A stretch of DNA of 64,000 nucleotides from Novosphingobium sp. 9. GTDB taxonomy: Bacteria > Pseudomonadota > Alphaproteobacteria > Sphingomonadales > Sphingomonadaceae. The DNA lies in NCBI RefSeq assembly GCF_025340265.1, contig NZ_CP022708.1, positions 891,501 to 955,500 on the forward strand, in the 5' to 3' direction. How positions within the stretch are numbered: the first letter of the stretch is position 1; each line of letters opens with the position of its first letter. The notes under the pieces are model-generated. The model saw only the letters and a program-made list of their open reading frames with translations. It searched no databases and was not told the origin of the DNA. Positions 53,605-62,075 of the stretch are shown here, piece by piece. Made by a program: the position numbers and the translations under genes.

Positions 53605-53761
53605 AGTGATCCACACCATTGATGCTTTGCAGATTGGTATGAGCATCAAGGTCCGATTTCCACGCGGGTTTCGTCTCCGGGTCCATGCGGCTGCCGCCCT
53701 TCTGCGGCTGGTCGGCACTGTCGCGCCGGTCGCGACTGAGATCGAGGTTGAGGTCGCATGA
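53597..53761 (+). CDS. Small phage protein
   Basis: 54 residues; MAEVIHTIDALQIGMSIKVRFPRGF then a hydrophobic stretch AAAALLRLVGTVAPV. Overlaps gp10-like gene by 8 bases and the next gene by 4. Possible single-TM protein. Confidence 0.6.
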   Translation: MAEVIHTIDALQIGMSIKVRFPRGFRLRVHAAAALLRLVGTVAPVATEIEVEVA

Positions 53762-53943
53762 TTATCAAAATGATCGATGCGCCTGCCATTCCCGGCGGCC
53801 GGGCCATCGCCTTATGCAACGAGGACGGTGAGATGCTTCCCATGCAGCTTCGCGCCGTTGTCGAAAATGCGGTAGGCGAGTTCGGCACCATCACCGTCAC
53901 CTTCTCGATTGACGGCGAGCAAGTGCGCTTCGAGCAGCCGTGA
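53758..53943 (+). CDS. Small phage protein
   Basis: 61 residues, beta-rich (AIALCNEDGEMLPMQLRAVV, GTITVTFSIDGEQVRFEQP). Starts and stops overlap neighbours. No family recognised. Confidence 0.65.
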   Translation: MIIKMIDAPAIPGGRAIALCNEDGEMLPMQLRAVVENAVGEFGTITVTFSIDGEQVRFEQP

Positions 53944-54326
53944 GCTTCGAAACCGCCCTTCGGTCCAGACTGAAAGCTCTTCCCGCGCTCGCAGGCGCGT
54001 TCGTCGAGTGGGACGTGCGCCCGCAGGCGTCGTCATACCCTGCCGTAGTGCTGGAGACGATCGGCGGCGAGAGGGCCCAGACGATGGCTGGCCTCCAGCA
54101 GACCAATCGCGACAGGATCCAGTTCAACTGCTTCGCAATGGATAAGGTGTCCGCAGTAGCCCTCCGCGAAGCCGTGATCGCCACCGTTGCCGATCCTGCC
54201 ATTGTCGAAGGCATCGAATTCCAGCGAGGACAGATCATCCTGCACCGGTCGGACAGCGAAAGCACCGATGCCGGTACGGTGCGTATCGAAATCGTGGATG
54301 CCTATCTGTGGCACGCCACGGTCTGA
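53940..54326 (+). CDS. DUF3168 tail-completion protein
   Basis: 128 residues with the family's FETALRSRLKALPALAG, YPAVVLETIGGE and DRIQFNCFAMDKVSAVALREAV. Sits between the gp10-like and tube genes, as in HK97-like phages. GTG start overlapping the upstream stop. Confidence 0.87.
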   Translation: MSFETALRSRLKALPALAGAFVEWDVRPQASSYPAVVLETIGGERAQTMAGLQQTNRDRIQFNCFAMDKVSAVALREAVIATVADPAIVEGIEFQRGQIILHRSDSESTDAGTVRIEIVDAYLWHATV

Positions 54327-54385
54327 CGGCGTTGGCCCGGTAGCCAGCATCTCGGCGCAAGCCACCCTACCTACGGAGAACCTCT

Positions 54386-54826
54386 ATGACCGACGCCCGC
54401 ATGGGTTCGGGGTCGCGCTTCTGGCTGGCCGACGCCAGCGCCGCCCTGACCGAACTTGACGAACTCACCTCGATCGGTTTGCCGAATCCGACTGTCGACG
54501 ATGTCGAGGCCACGCACATGAAATCGCCGAACCGCCGCCGTGAATACATCGCTGGCCTGATCACCGATGGCGAAGGCACCTTTGGCTTCAACCTTGTGCC
54601 CGGCAGCGATACCGATCTGCTCATTCAGGCGGCGCTCGAAGACGGCGTGACCCGCGCCTATGAGGTGGTCATCCCGGACGGCGCTTTTGGCCAGAGCTTC
54701 AAGGGCGAACTCGTGGTGAAGGGCTACGAGCGCACCGTTCCGATCGATGATCGCATGACCGCTACGCTTACCGTTCGGTTCAGCGGGGCCGTGACCATCA
54801 CGACCCTGACGGCAGCGCACGCCTGA
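54386..54826 (+). CDS. Major tail tube protein
   Basis: 146 residues; beta-rich fold with MGSGSRFWLADASAALTELDELTSIGLP, EATHMKSPNRRREYIAGLITDGEG. GGAG precedes ATG by 7 bases. Its stop overlaps the chaperone start (TGATG). Confidence 0.87.
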   Translation: MTDARMGSGSRFWLADASAALTELDELTSIGLPNPTVDDVEATHMKSPNRRREYIAGLITDGEGTFGFNLVPGSDTDLLIQAALEDGVTRAYEVVIPDGAFGQSFKGELVVKGYERTVPIDDRMTATLTVRFSGAVTITTLTAAHA

Positions 54827-55176
54827 TGGTCGCGCCCGTAGACAGCAAGGTTGAGCTGGAGGTTGAGGGCGAAACCTTCATCCTCCGGCTGAACTTTCGC
54901 ACCCTCGCCCTGCTGGAAGAGGCCGGGATGGACCCGTTCACCGGCGAAGGGTTCTCGCTTTCCACCGTGCGCCTCGCAATGATGTGCATGGCGCTGGCGA
55001 TCGAGGACCACGGCGAGATGACCGATGCCGAGGCGCTGGCGATTGTCGTGCGCAGTAACGGCCAGTTCGCCGAGAAGGTGAAGGAGCTGTTCGAGACCTT
55101 CGGAAGCGCGCCCGCCGATCCGAGTGCGGAGGGAAAGGCCAAGCCGACCCGGCGGAGGGCGAAAACCGCCGCCTGA
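54826..55176 (+). CDS. Tail assembly chaperone G (GTA-gp10-like)
   Basis: 116 residues: ETFILRLNFRTLALLEEAGMDPFTGEGFSLSTVRLAMMCMALAIEDHGEMTDAEALAIVV. It binds the tape measure protein during tail assembly. Near its 3' end (55131-55137) it carries GGGAAAG, read as G-GGA-AAG in this frame, the -1 slip site used by lambda G/GT. After a slip, translation continues in the next frame to 55475. Confidence 0.9.
   Translation: MVAPVDSKVELEVEGETFILRLNFRTLALLEEAGMDPFTGEGFSLSTVRLAMMCMALAIEDHGEMTDAEALAIVVRSNGQFAEKVKELFETFGSAPADPSAEGKAKPTRRRAKTAA
55131..55171 (+). promoter_or_regulatory. Programmed -1 frameshift signal
   Basis: Slippery heptamer GGGAAAG (55131-55137) in exact X-XXY-YYZ phase, followed after 12 nt by the perfect hairpin CGGCGG / CCGCCG (55150-55155 and 55166-55171). 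It links the chaperone G frame to the T frame. Confidence 0.88.
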
Positions 55177-55475
55177 CGGTTGATGATTTCTACGTGATGT
55201 GGATCGAAGCGGGGCAAATTGCTGACGCCTTCTGGCAGCAGACGCCCCGCTCGTTCCAGTTTGCCATGCGCGGCATCCGCCGTCGGATGAAGGCCGACGC
55301 CGAAAATCGAACCGCGCAAGCCTGGCAGACTGCAGCGTTCGTCGGATCAACTCAATCGAAGGGCGGCCTAAAGCCGCTCAGTCACTATCTTAAGCGCCCC
55401 GCCATAAAAATGAGCGATGCAGAAATGCTCGCCAATATGAGGGCGCTAGCAGCGCGCGTGAACGCCGCAGATTAA
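55137..55475 (+). CDS. Tail chaperone T extension (expressed as G-T fusion)
   Basis: The -1 frame is open across the slip site and reads QADPAEGENRRLTVDDFYVM then WIEAGQIADAFWQQT...RGIRRRMKADAE. It has protein-like codon use before its first possible start (GTG 55194), as expected for a frame entered by slippage. The fusion product would be about 216 residues: 104 from G and 112 from T. The T part contacts the tail tube or tape measure. Confidence 0.85.
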   Translation, partial: GQADPAEGENRRLTVDDFYVMWIEAGQIADAFWQQTPRSFQFAMRGIRRRMKADAENRTAQAWQTAAFVGSTQSKGGLKPLSHYLKRPAIKMSDAEMLANMRALAARVNAAD

Positions 55476-55519
55476 CGGCAGCGCTTCGGCGCCACCTGGC
55501 AAATAAGTAGGATGTCCCC

Positions 55520-57900
55520 ATGGCCGAAGCAACTGTTCTGGGATCCCTGCTAATCCAACTGGGCATGGACAGCGCGCAGTTTGAGAGAGCAACCGCACGC
55601 GCACAATCCTCGGTGCAGAAGATGGCGCAGTCCATCGGCGCGCAAGCCAAGGATGTTGTCGACGCCTCAAACCGCATGGGCATCTCGATCACCTCGTTCT
55701 CGAACCAGGTTCAAACGCTTCAGGCGCGGCTCGACCCAAGCATTCAGGCATTGGCGAATTACCGCAAGGAAGTGACCTTGCTGAAAGAGGCGTACCGGGT
55801 TGGCGCCATTTCGCAGGATCAGTTCACCACGAATCTGCGGTCCGCAGTCCAGGGCTACCGTACCGGCGGCACGCAGGTAGTCGCATCATCCGGCGCGATG
55901 AAGGCCGGGATGCAGCAATTGAACTACCAGATTGGCGATATGGCCACCATGTGGGCGATGGGTGCAAAACCGCAGCAAATCTTCGCGTCGCAGGCTGCTC
56001 AGACGGTCCAGGCCATCACACTGATGACAGGCGGCGCAGGCAAATTTGCGAAATTCATGGCGGGACCGTGGGCATTGCTTTGCAGACTGCGGCCATCATG
56101 CTGTCAGCCATCATTCCCGCCTTGATGAAAACCGACGATGCCATGCATGAGGTCGAAGTATCGTCGAACAGCCTGGCGGATGCGCAGTCAGCTCTCGGCG
56201 ATATGTTCGACCTAGTGACTGGCAAGCTCAAAAAAAATACATCCGAGTTGCTGCTGAACGCCGAGGCCAAGGCGTACAACATGAAGATGGATGCGATGCG
56301 GATGCAGGATGCATCTGCAAAGACGCTCCGCTCAGCGTCTTCACGCTCGACTTCCGATGTGGTTTTTTCCAGTTTGGCAGCGGATCAGGTCGGGGTCCCT
56401 GGGTCTGCTGGCGAACGAAACACCAAAGCCGTTTCCGATTTCGTCTCGTCCTTCCAGAAAGACCTTGCCGCAGCGAAGACGGATCAGCAGCGGGCTGCAG
56501 TTGGCGACAAGGCTTGGAACCGCGCAGTAAGCATCGATCTCAAGGGGCTCTCGATAAGCCGCGAAGATCTGCTCGGGGCGATCAAAGATGCAGTTATCGC
56601 ACCTGGCCGAATGGGCGTCGCGGACGCAATGCTTTCGTCCATCAAGAATGGCGTTCTGGATCCATCCCTCCGCAACGATCCGAAGGACAAGAAGGCGAAA
56701 AGAGCACCGAAGGAAAAGACGCAGGAGCAAAAGGACGACATCTACCAAGATCAGCTGGACAAGCTGGCGAAGGACCGCGCCGACATTGAGGCGAACAACA
56801 ACCAGACGATCGAGCAGCGGTATCAGGCGCAGCTCTCGAAGATCGACGAGGACCTTGCCGCCTACGACCGCAATGTCGATCTCAACAAGAACCTTACCGA
56901 GCCGCGCCGGACAGAGCTCAAGGATCAGGCGGCCATCAACGCGCAGATGAAGCGCGACCAGGCCCTGAACGAGAAGAACCTTGCCGTCGCCAATCAGGGC
57001 TTCGAGCTCGACCAGAATAGCCTCCAGCAGCAGATCGACCAGTTGCAGTTGCAGGAGCAGCTGACCGACAGCACCGCCGACCGCCAGAAGATCGCGCTGG
57101 AAATTCTTGCGCTCCAGGACAAGCTGAAGGCTTCGGCTCTGGATCAGGTGATGGCGAACAACTCGCCTGACACAACCGCATGGCAGAACGCTTTCGACAA
57201 CAAGAACGCCCTGCAGCAATCGGCTGGCCAGCGCCAGCAAGTCGTCCTCAACCAAAACCTGACGCCGCTGCAGTCTTATGCCAAGGGCCTGCAAGCGTCG
57301 GTGACAAACATCAACGATGCGATGGAGAACATCCAGGTCGACAGCATCAATGGGCTGGTGGATGGATTGGCCAGCGCGGCGGCTGGCACGCAGAAGCTGG
57401 GCGACGTGTTCAAGAACGTGGCGCAGCAGATCATTGCCGATCTGGTCCGTATCCAGTTGCAAAGGGCCATCGTCGGCACGCTCGGCAACGTTCTTGGCAG
57501 CATCGGCGGTGGATCGACCATCGGCGGCCTGACGGGTTCGCAGTATACCTCGAGCCTATCATCCAGCCTCAGCTCTTACAGCAGCGGATTGTCAGTCAGT
57601 TTGGCAGGCGCACGCGCCAGCGGCGGACCGGTCATCGGCGGTCTACCGTACCTCGTCGGTGAGCGTGGGCCGGAGATCGTGGTGCCGGGCAGCAATGGCT
57701 CCGTGATCTCCAACGACAACCTCGCGAACATCGGCGGTGGCGGAGGAGATAACTACTACGGCGACACATACTACGGCCCCGGCGCAGACGAGTTCTGGGG
57801 CAAGGTCAACAACATCGGTTCGGCCAATGCCAGCTCCGCAATCGTGCGCGACAAGCAGCGACAGGCGAAGAAGGCCTCGCGGAGGTTCGGTAAGGCATGA
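55520..57900 (+). pseudogene. Tail tape measure protein, frameshifted
   Basis: The first frame (55520-56071) encodes a tape-measure N-terminus (MDSAQFERATARAQSSVQKM, NYQIGDMATMWAMGAKPQQIFASQAAQTVQAITLMTGG). It breaks after FMAGPW. The second frame (56071-57900) resumes with GIALQTAAIMLSAIIPALM, then coiled-coil rod sequence (DLAAYDRNVDLNKNL..., QQQIDQLQLQEQ) and a Gly-rich end with GGPVIGGLPYLVGERGPEIVVPG. Adding one G to GTGGGC (56068-56073) restores about 793 residues. Not a known slip site. Confidence 0.88.
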
Positions 57901-58487
57901 TCGACCTCACTGAACTGAAGTGCAGCGGCGCCGTTCCGTCGCTGATGGACTGGGCAGCGCTGATGGAGCCTGCGCTTGGCGGAGTGACGCAACGCGTCGG
58001 TCGCCTCGGCGCGCGATTCGCGGTTCAGTTCACGTCCCCTACGATGCGCATGGAGGCCGAGGGCCGCAAATGGATCGCCCGCCTCCAGCGCGCCCAGCGC
58101 GAAGGTGCGCGGATCGCCTACCCACAGCCCGACTTCAATGTCGGCGCTCCCGGCGTGCCGTCCGTCAGCGGCGTCCACACGGGTGGCACCTCGCTACTCA
58201 TTACTGGCGCAACGCCCCGATATGCCGTTCGGGAGGGTCAGGCACTGAACCTTGTCGTCGCCGGGCGGTACTACCTCTATTTCGCCGCGGGCAATGTGAA
58301 ACTGGACTCCAGCGGGACAGGTACGATCCCCCTCACCTCTCCGATGCGAACCCATCTGGCCGGGGCAGAAGCGGTAGAGCTGGCAAAGCCGGTTGTGGAG
58401 GGCTGGCTTGACGGTACGGAGCGCAGCTGGACGCTCGACGTGGCCCGCACCGTGGGCCTGTCGTTCACGGTGACGGAACGGGCATGA
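57897..58487 (+). CDS. Phage tail protein, unknown function
   Basis: 196 residues, beta-rich (SLMDWAALMEPALGGVTQRVGRLGARFAVQFTSPTM, YYLYFAAGNVKLDSSGTG). Between the tape measure and tail-hub-like genes, so probably a distal tail component. No firm family. Confidence 0.72.
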   Translation: MIDLTELKCSGAVPSLMDWAALMEPALGGVTQRVGRLGARFAVQFTSPTMRMEAEGRKWIARLQRAQREGARIAYPQPDFNVGAPGVPSVSGVHTGGTSLLITGATPRYAVREGQALNLVVAGRYYLYFAAGNVKLDSSGTGTIPLTSPMRTHLAGAEAVELAKPVVEGWLDGTERSWTLDVARTVGLSFTVTERA

Positions 58488-59083
58488 CTGCCTTCTCTCC
58501 CGCCCTCGATGCAGAACTGGCGAAGGACAACGTGACGTTCTTCGCCGCGTTGACGCTGACGGTGGGCGACGACACCGTGCGCCTGCTCGACGGATCGGCG
58601 CAGCTGCTGATCGGCGGCAACCTCTATTCCGGCGAGGATACGAAATATGGCGTCTGGAGCGACATGGACAGTTTCGAAGACGGATCGGGCGACGACGCGC
58701 CGGGCCTGTCGGTCACGCTGTTCCCGGCCGACGACGACGCTACTGCGGCCCTGTCCGGCCCTGCGATGCAGGGCGAAGCGGTGCAGATCCAGATCGGCGC
58801 GGTAAATCCGGCGCTGGGCAGCGTGGTGGGCGATCCGTTCCTGCTGTTCGATGGCGAGGTGGACGTCACCAAGCACGAGTTCGGCAAGAACATGTTGCAG
58901 GTCTCGCTCGATTGCGTGGGCGGCATGGAGCGGCTGTTCTTCAACGATGAGGGCATCGTGCTGGCACCGGCCTTTCATCAGCAGGTGTGGCCGGGTGAAG
59001 AAGGCTTCAACCACGTGACCGGCATCAAGGATACCATCTACTGGGGCACCAACACCCCGACGAAATCGGTGAGCTATACGTGA
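58484..59083 (+). CDS. DUF2163-like distal tail / hub protein
   Basis: 199 residues: DNVTFFAALTLTVGDDTVRLLDGSAQLL, GNLYSGEDTKYGVWSDMDSFEDG, FDGEVDVTKHEFGKNMLQVSLDCVGGMERLF. This resembles the hub-like proteins that precede a NlpC/P60-type protein in siphoviruses and gene transfer agents. Confidence 0.72.
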   Translation: MTAFSPALDAELAKDNVTFFAALTLTVGDDTVRLLDGSAQLLIGGNLYSGEDTKYGVWSDMDSFEDGSGDDAPGLSVTLFPADDDATAALSGPAMQGEAVQIQIGAVNPALGSVVGDPFLLFDGEVDVTKHEFGKNMLQVSLDCVGGMERLFFNDEGIVLAPAFHQQVWPGEEGFNHVTGIKDTIYWGTNTPTKSVSYT

Positions 59084-59490
59084 ACCTGCATGAGCGGCGA
59101 GAAGCCACCGCGAGCACGCTGGAGCGGTTCGCGGGCAAGCCGTTCGCCTTCGGTTCGTGCGATTGCGGCTTGGTGGTGATCGCGCACCTGAAGGCCATGG
59201 GTTGGCCGATCAAGACCGGCGGCACCTGGTCGACCATGCTGGGCCTGAAGCGCTGGCTGCGGCGCCACGGCGGATCGGGCGCGGCGGCGATCGACAGCTG
59301 GGGCGTGCCGCGCATCGCACCCGCGATGGTGTTGATCGGCGACGTGGTGGAGCTGGCGGGCGAGACTGACTTCGGCAGCTTCGGTGTGGTGATCGGCAAC
59401 GGGCGCGTGCTGGCATTCCATCAGGACGCCGATGGGCTGGCGATCATTCAGCCGACCGGCCTGCCTATCCTGACCGCCTGGAGAACCTGA
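59080..59490 (+). CDS. NlpC/P60-like (DUF6950) tail peptidoglycan hydrolase
   Basis: 136 residues: catalytic-Cys-like FAFGSCDCGLVVIAH, PAMVLIGDVVELAGETDFGSFGVVI, and GRVLAFHQDADGL. Located before the tip-fibre gene, matching tail hydrolases that open the cell wall at infection. Confidence 0.8.
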   Translation: MNLHERREATASTLERFAGKPFAFGSCDCGLVVIAHLKAMGWPIKTGGTWSTMLGLKRWLRRHGGSGAAAIDSWGVPRIAPAMVLIGDVVELAGETDFGSFGVVIGNGRVLAFHQDADGLAIIQPTGLPILTAWRT

Positions 59491-59493
59491 CGG

Positions 59494-61659
59494 ATGGCAA
59501 AGGTGCTTCAGATCGCGGCGGTGGTCGTCGCGGTCGCTGCCGCGATTCCGTCCGGCGGCACATCGCTGCTGGGCGTCGGGCTTGCCCAGGCGGGCGTGAC
59601 GACCGCCGCAGGCGTTGCGCTGAGTGCCTCGACCACGGCGATGATCGCGACGGCGGTGGGGCTTGCTTCCGGCGCGGTAACGGCGCTGACTGCGAAGTCG
59701 CCGTCGGTCGGCGGAAGCCAGACGGACTGGCAGAGCGATCCCAACGGGGCGGCGCCGATCGTGTTCGGCGAAACGCTGGTGGCCGGATCGGTGATCTATC
59801 GCAAGACGGCCAATCGCAGCTGGAGCGGCAAGAAGAACTACTGGCAGTTCATCGGCACGATCCTGTCCGCCTGCGGGCCGATCGATGCGCACCTTGCGAC
59901 CTGGGCGGACAAGGTTGTGACGACGTTCGTCGGCGACAATGCCGTGGGTGATCTGCACGGCCGTGTCTATCAAGCGACACAGCTGGGCCTGTGTCCCGAG
60001 CCAAGCCGGCTGCAGCCGGCGGGGCCATGGGACAATCTGGCCGGGCTTCCCAGCTGGACCAGCGCCAGCAAGCTGTCCGGCTACGCCGCCGCGATGAATG
60101 CTTTCATCTTCGACGGTAAAGGCAGCACGCTGTTCACGCAGGTGCCGGACATGCAGCACCGCATCCGGGGCGTGAAATGCTATGATCCGAGGCAGGATGA
60201 CACCTATCCCGGCGGCTCTGGTGCCCAGCGGTATAACGACCAGACGACGTGGGCCTATTCGGTCAATCCGTGGGTGCAGGCGACCACTTTTGCGCTGGGA
60301 TGGTTCCAGGGCCCGAACAACGTGCGCGTTGGCGGCGTGGGCATGCCGATCGGCTCGATCGACCTTGCCTCGTACGTCGAGGCGGCCAACGTAGCCGATG
60401 CCAACGGGTGGCAGTCGCACGGCCAGCTTCAGACGACCGACGACAAGTGGGAAGATCTCAAAGCGTTGTGCCAGGCGGGCGGCGGTGAGCCGGTCCGCCT
60501 GGGCGCAACGCTGTCGTGCATCGTCAACACTCCGCGCGTCTCGATCGGGACCATCACGCGCGATGACGTGATCGGCAATGCCTCGATCACCACAACGCAG
60601 ACCCGCCGCGACCGGATCAACGGGATCATCCCGACCTATCGCAGCGAAGATCATGACTTCGAGCAGGTGCCGGCAGGCGCGGTGCGTCGCGATACCTATC
60701 TCGCCGCCGACAAGGGCGTCGAGCGCACCAAGGCGATGACGTACTCGATGATCCAGTGCTTCAAGGGCAAGACGCCCGACCAGGCTGCACAGATCGCTGG
60801 ATACGACATCGCCAACGCCCGCGAGGCGGGGCCGATTGCGATGCCGCTGAAGCTGCGGTGGTTGGGTTATCGCGCGGGCGACTGCGTGACATTCGAGGAC
60901 ACGCCGGAGTTCGGCTACATGCGCGCGAAAAAGGCTCTGGTCCTGAAGCGTCAGCTGGATCCGGATCAGGGTAGCGTCGTGCTGACGCTGCGCGAGGAGA
61001 CTGACAGCAAACACAGCTGGGCGCTCGGGCTGGTGGGGACGCCAGCGCCGATCACCGACCGCAACGCACCTGCCGATTACGAAGCTCCCGACCCCAGTGA
61101 CTGGACGGCGGTGGCGTCCGTAAGCTCGGGCGGGGACGGCGTGATCACGTTGACCGGGGCAGTCAACGACGACGCCGCGAAATTCCTGCTGATCGAGTAC
61201 CGCGAAGTGGGAGCCGCCTTCTGGACACAGCAAGGCTATCTGCCCACCACGACGACAACCACGGCAATCACCGGGCTGGATACGTCCAAGACCTATGAAG
61301 TGGCCATCAGCTACTATTCCGAACTGCGGCTTGTGATCTCCAATCTGTCGTTTGACGTGCCGGATGTGGTGCCCACCGCTTCGAACGTCACCGTCGACAC
61401 GGCTGCCAATCCTCCGAGTGTAGCCTGGCGGATGCCGGATATCTCCGGGTGGTCGACGGCCGTGATCTATCGCAGCAACAGCAGCGATCCCAACGCCAGC
61501 GCAGCGGTTTCAGACGAGCTGACCGGCGCGCTGTTCGCGGACATGGACTGGCAGGACGCCACGCTCTCGCCGGGCACATACTGGTGGTGGGTACGGATTT
61601 ACAATTCTGCGGGGACACTGCTGTCCATCTCTTCCGCCGCCAGCGGCACCATTACCTGA
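59494..61659 (+). CDS. Tail tip / host-specificity protein (lambda J-like)
   Basis: 721 residues. Hydrophobic Ala-rich start (IAAVVVAVAAAIPSGG), then tail-tip body with APIVFGETLVAGSVIYRKT, DHDFEQVPAGAVRRDTYLA and FEDTPEFGYMRAKKALVLKRQL, and fibronectin-III-like modules near the C-terminus (DTSKTYEVAISYYSELR; WSTAVIYRSNSSD). It should sit at the tail tip and contact the host receptor. Confidence 0.85.
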   Translation: MAKVLQIAAVVVAVAAAIPSGGTSLLGVGLAQAGVTTAAGVALSASTTAMIATAVGLASGAVTALTAKSPSVGGSQTDWQSDPNGAAPIVFGETLVAGSVIYRKTANRSWSGKKNYWQFIGTILSACGPIDAHLATWADKVVTTFVGDNAVGDLHGRVYQATQLGLCPEPSRLQPAGPWDNLAGLPSWTSASKLSGYAAAMNAFIFDGKGSTLFTQVPDMQHRIRGVKCYDPRQDDTYPGGSGAQRYNDQTTWAYSVNPWVQATTFALGWFQGPNNVRVGGVGMPIGSIDLASYVEAANVADANGWQSHGQLQTTDDKWEDLKALCQAGGGEPVRLGATLSCIVNTPRVSIGTITRDDVIGNASITTTQTRRDRINGIIPTYRSEDHDFEQVPAGAVRRDTYLAADKGVERTKAMTYSMIQCFKGKTPDQAAQIAGYDIANAREAGPIAMPLKLRWLGYRAGDCVTFEDTPEFGYMRAKKALVLKRQLDPDQGSVVLTLREETDSKHSWALGLVGTPAPITDRNAPADYEAPDPSDWTAVASVSSGGDGVITLTGAVNDDAAKFLLIEYREVGAAFWTQQGYLPTTTTTTAITGLDTSKTYEVAISYYSELRLVISNLSFDVPDVVPTASNVTVDTAANPPSVAWRMPDISGWSTAVIYRSNSSDPNASAAVSDELTGALFADMDWQDATLSPGTYWWWVRIYNSAGTLLSISSAASGTIT

Positions 61660-61679
61660 TCCACGCACACGGGGCTTTC

Positions 61680-62075
61680 ATGGCAACGCAATTTGACGAC
61701 TGGCTGCGGTGGCTCGCCGCGGCCCAGAAGGGGCCTGTCTCGATTACGGACATGTCCCGCGGCCGCGCATTTTCAATGCCCTTCATCCTTGCGGGTGACT
61801 GGACCGGCTCGACCTTGCGTGGGCAAATCCGGCTGTACCCGGACGCAGCAGGCGATCCGTTGGCCACCTTCACGGTAACTGGCCCGGTGGTTGCCGATGG
61901 CTACAGTACCTTCACCTGCTCACTGTCGGCCGCTGTGACCGCTGCCTTTCCGCAAGATGTTGAACTGGCAGGCGTGGTGCAGTTCGCCGTCGACTTCCTC
62001 TTCAAGCCCAGCGGTGGCGTGGAAGATCTGCTGTGCGGGGGCACTATCAATCTTCTGGGGAGCATCACTCTGTGA
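61680..62075 (+). CDS. Phage tail-fibre-associated protein
   Basis: 131 residues, beta-rich: MATQFDDWLRWLAAAQKGPVSITDMSRGRAFSMPF and a hydrophobic sandwich after it. GGGG precedes ATG 61680. Its stop overlaps the fibre gene's GTG. No firm family. Confidence 0.68.
   Translation: MATQFDDWLRWLAAAQKGPVSITDMSRGRAFSMPFILAGDWTGSTLRGQIRLYPDAAGDPLATFTVTGPVVADGYSTFTCSLSAAVTAAFPQDVELAGVVQFAVDFLFKPSGGVEDLLCGGTINLLGSITL

Noticed and set aside
56068..56073. Programmed frameshift in the tape measure gene
   Set aside because: GTGGGC in context CCG-TGG-GCA is not a slippery heptamer and no stimulatory structure is seen; a lost G explains it better.
59074..61233. 719-codon minus-strand frame opposite the tail tip gene
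   Set aside because: Antisense shadow of a strongly supported phage gene in a fully rightward operon.
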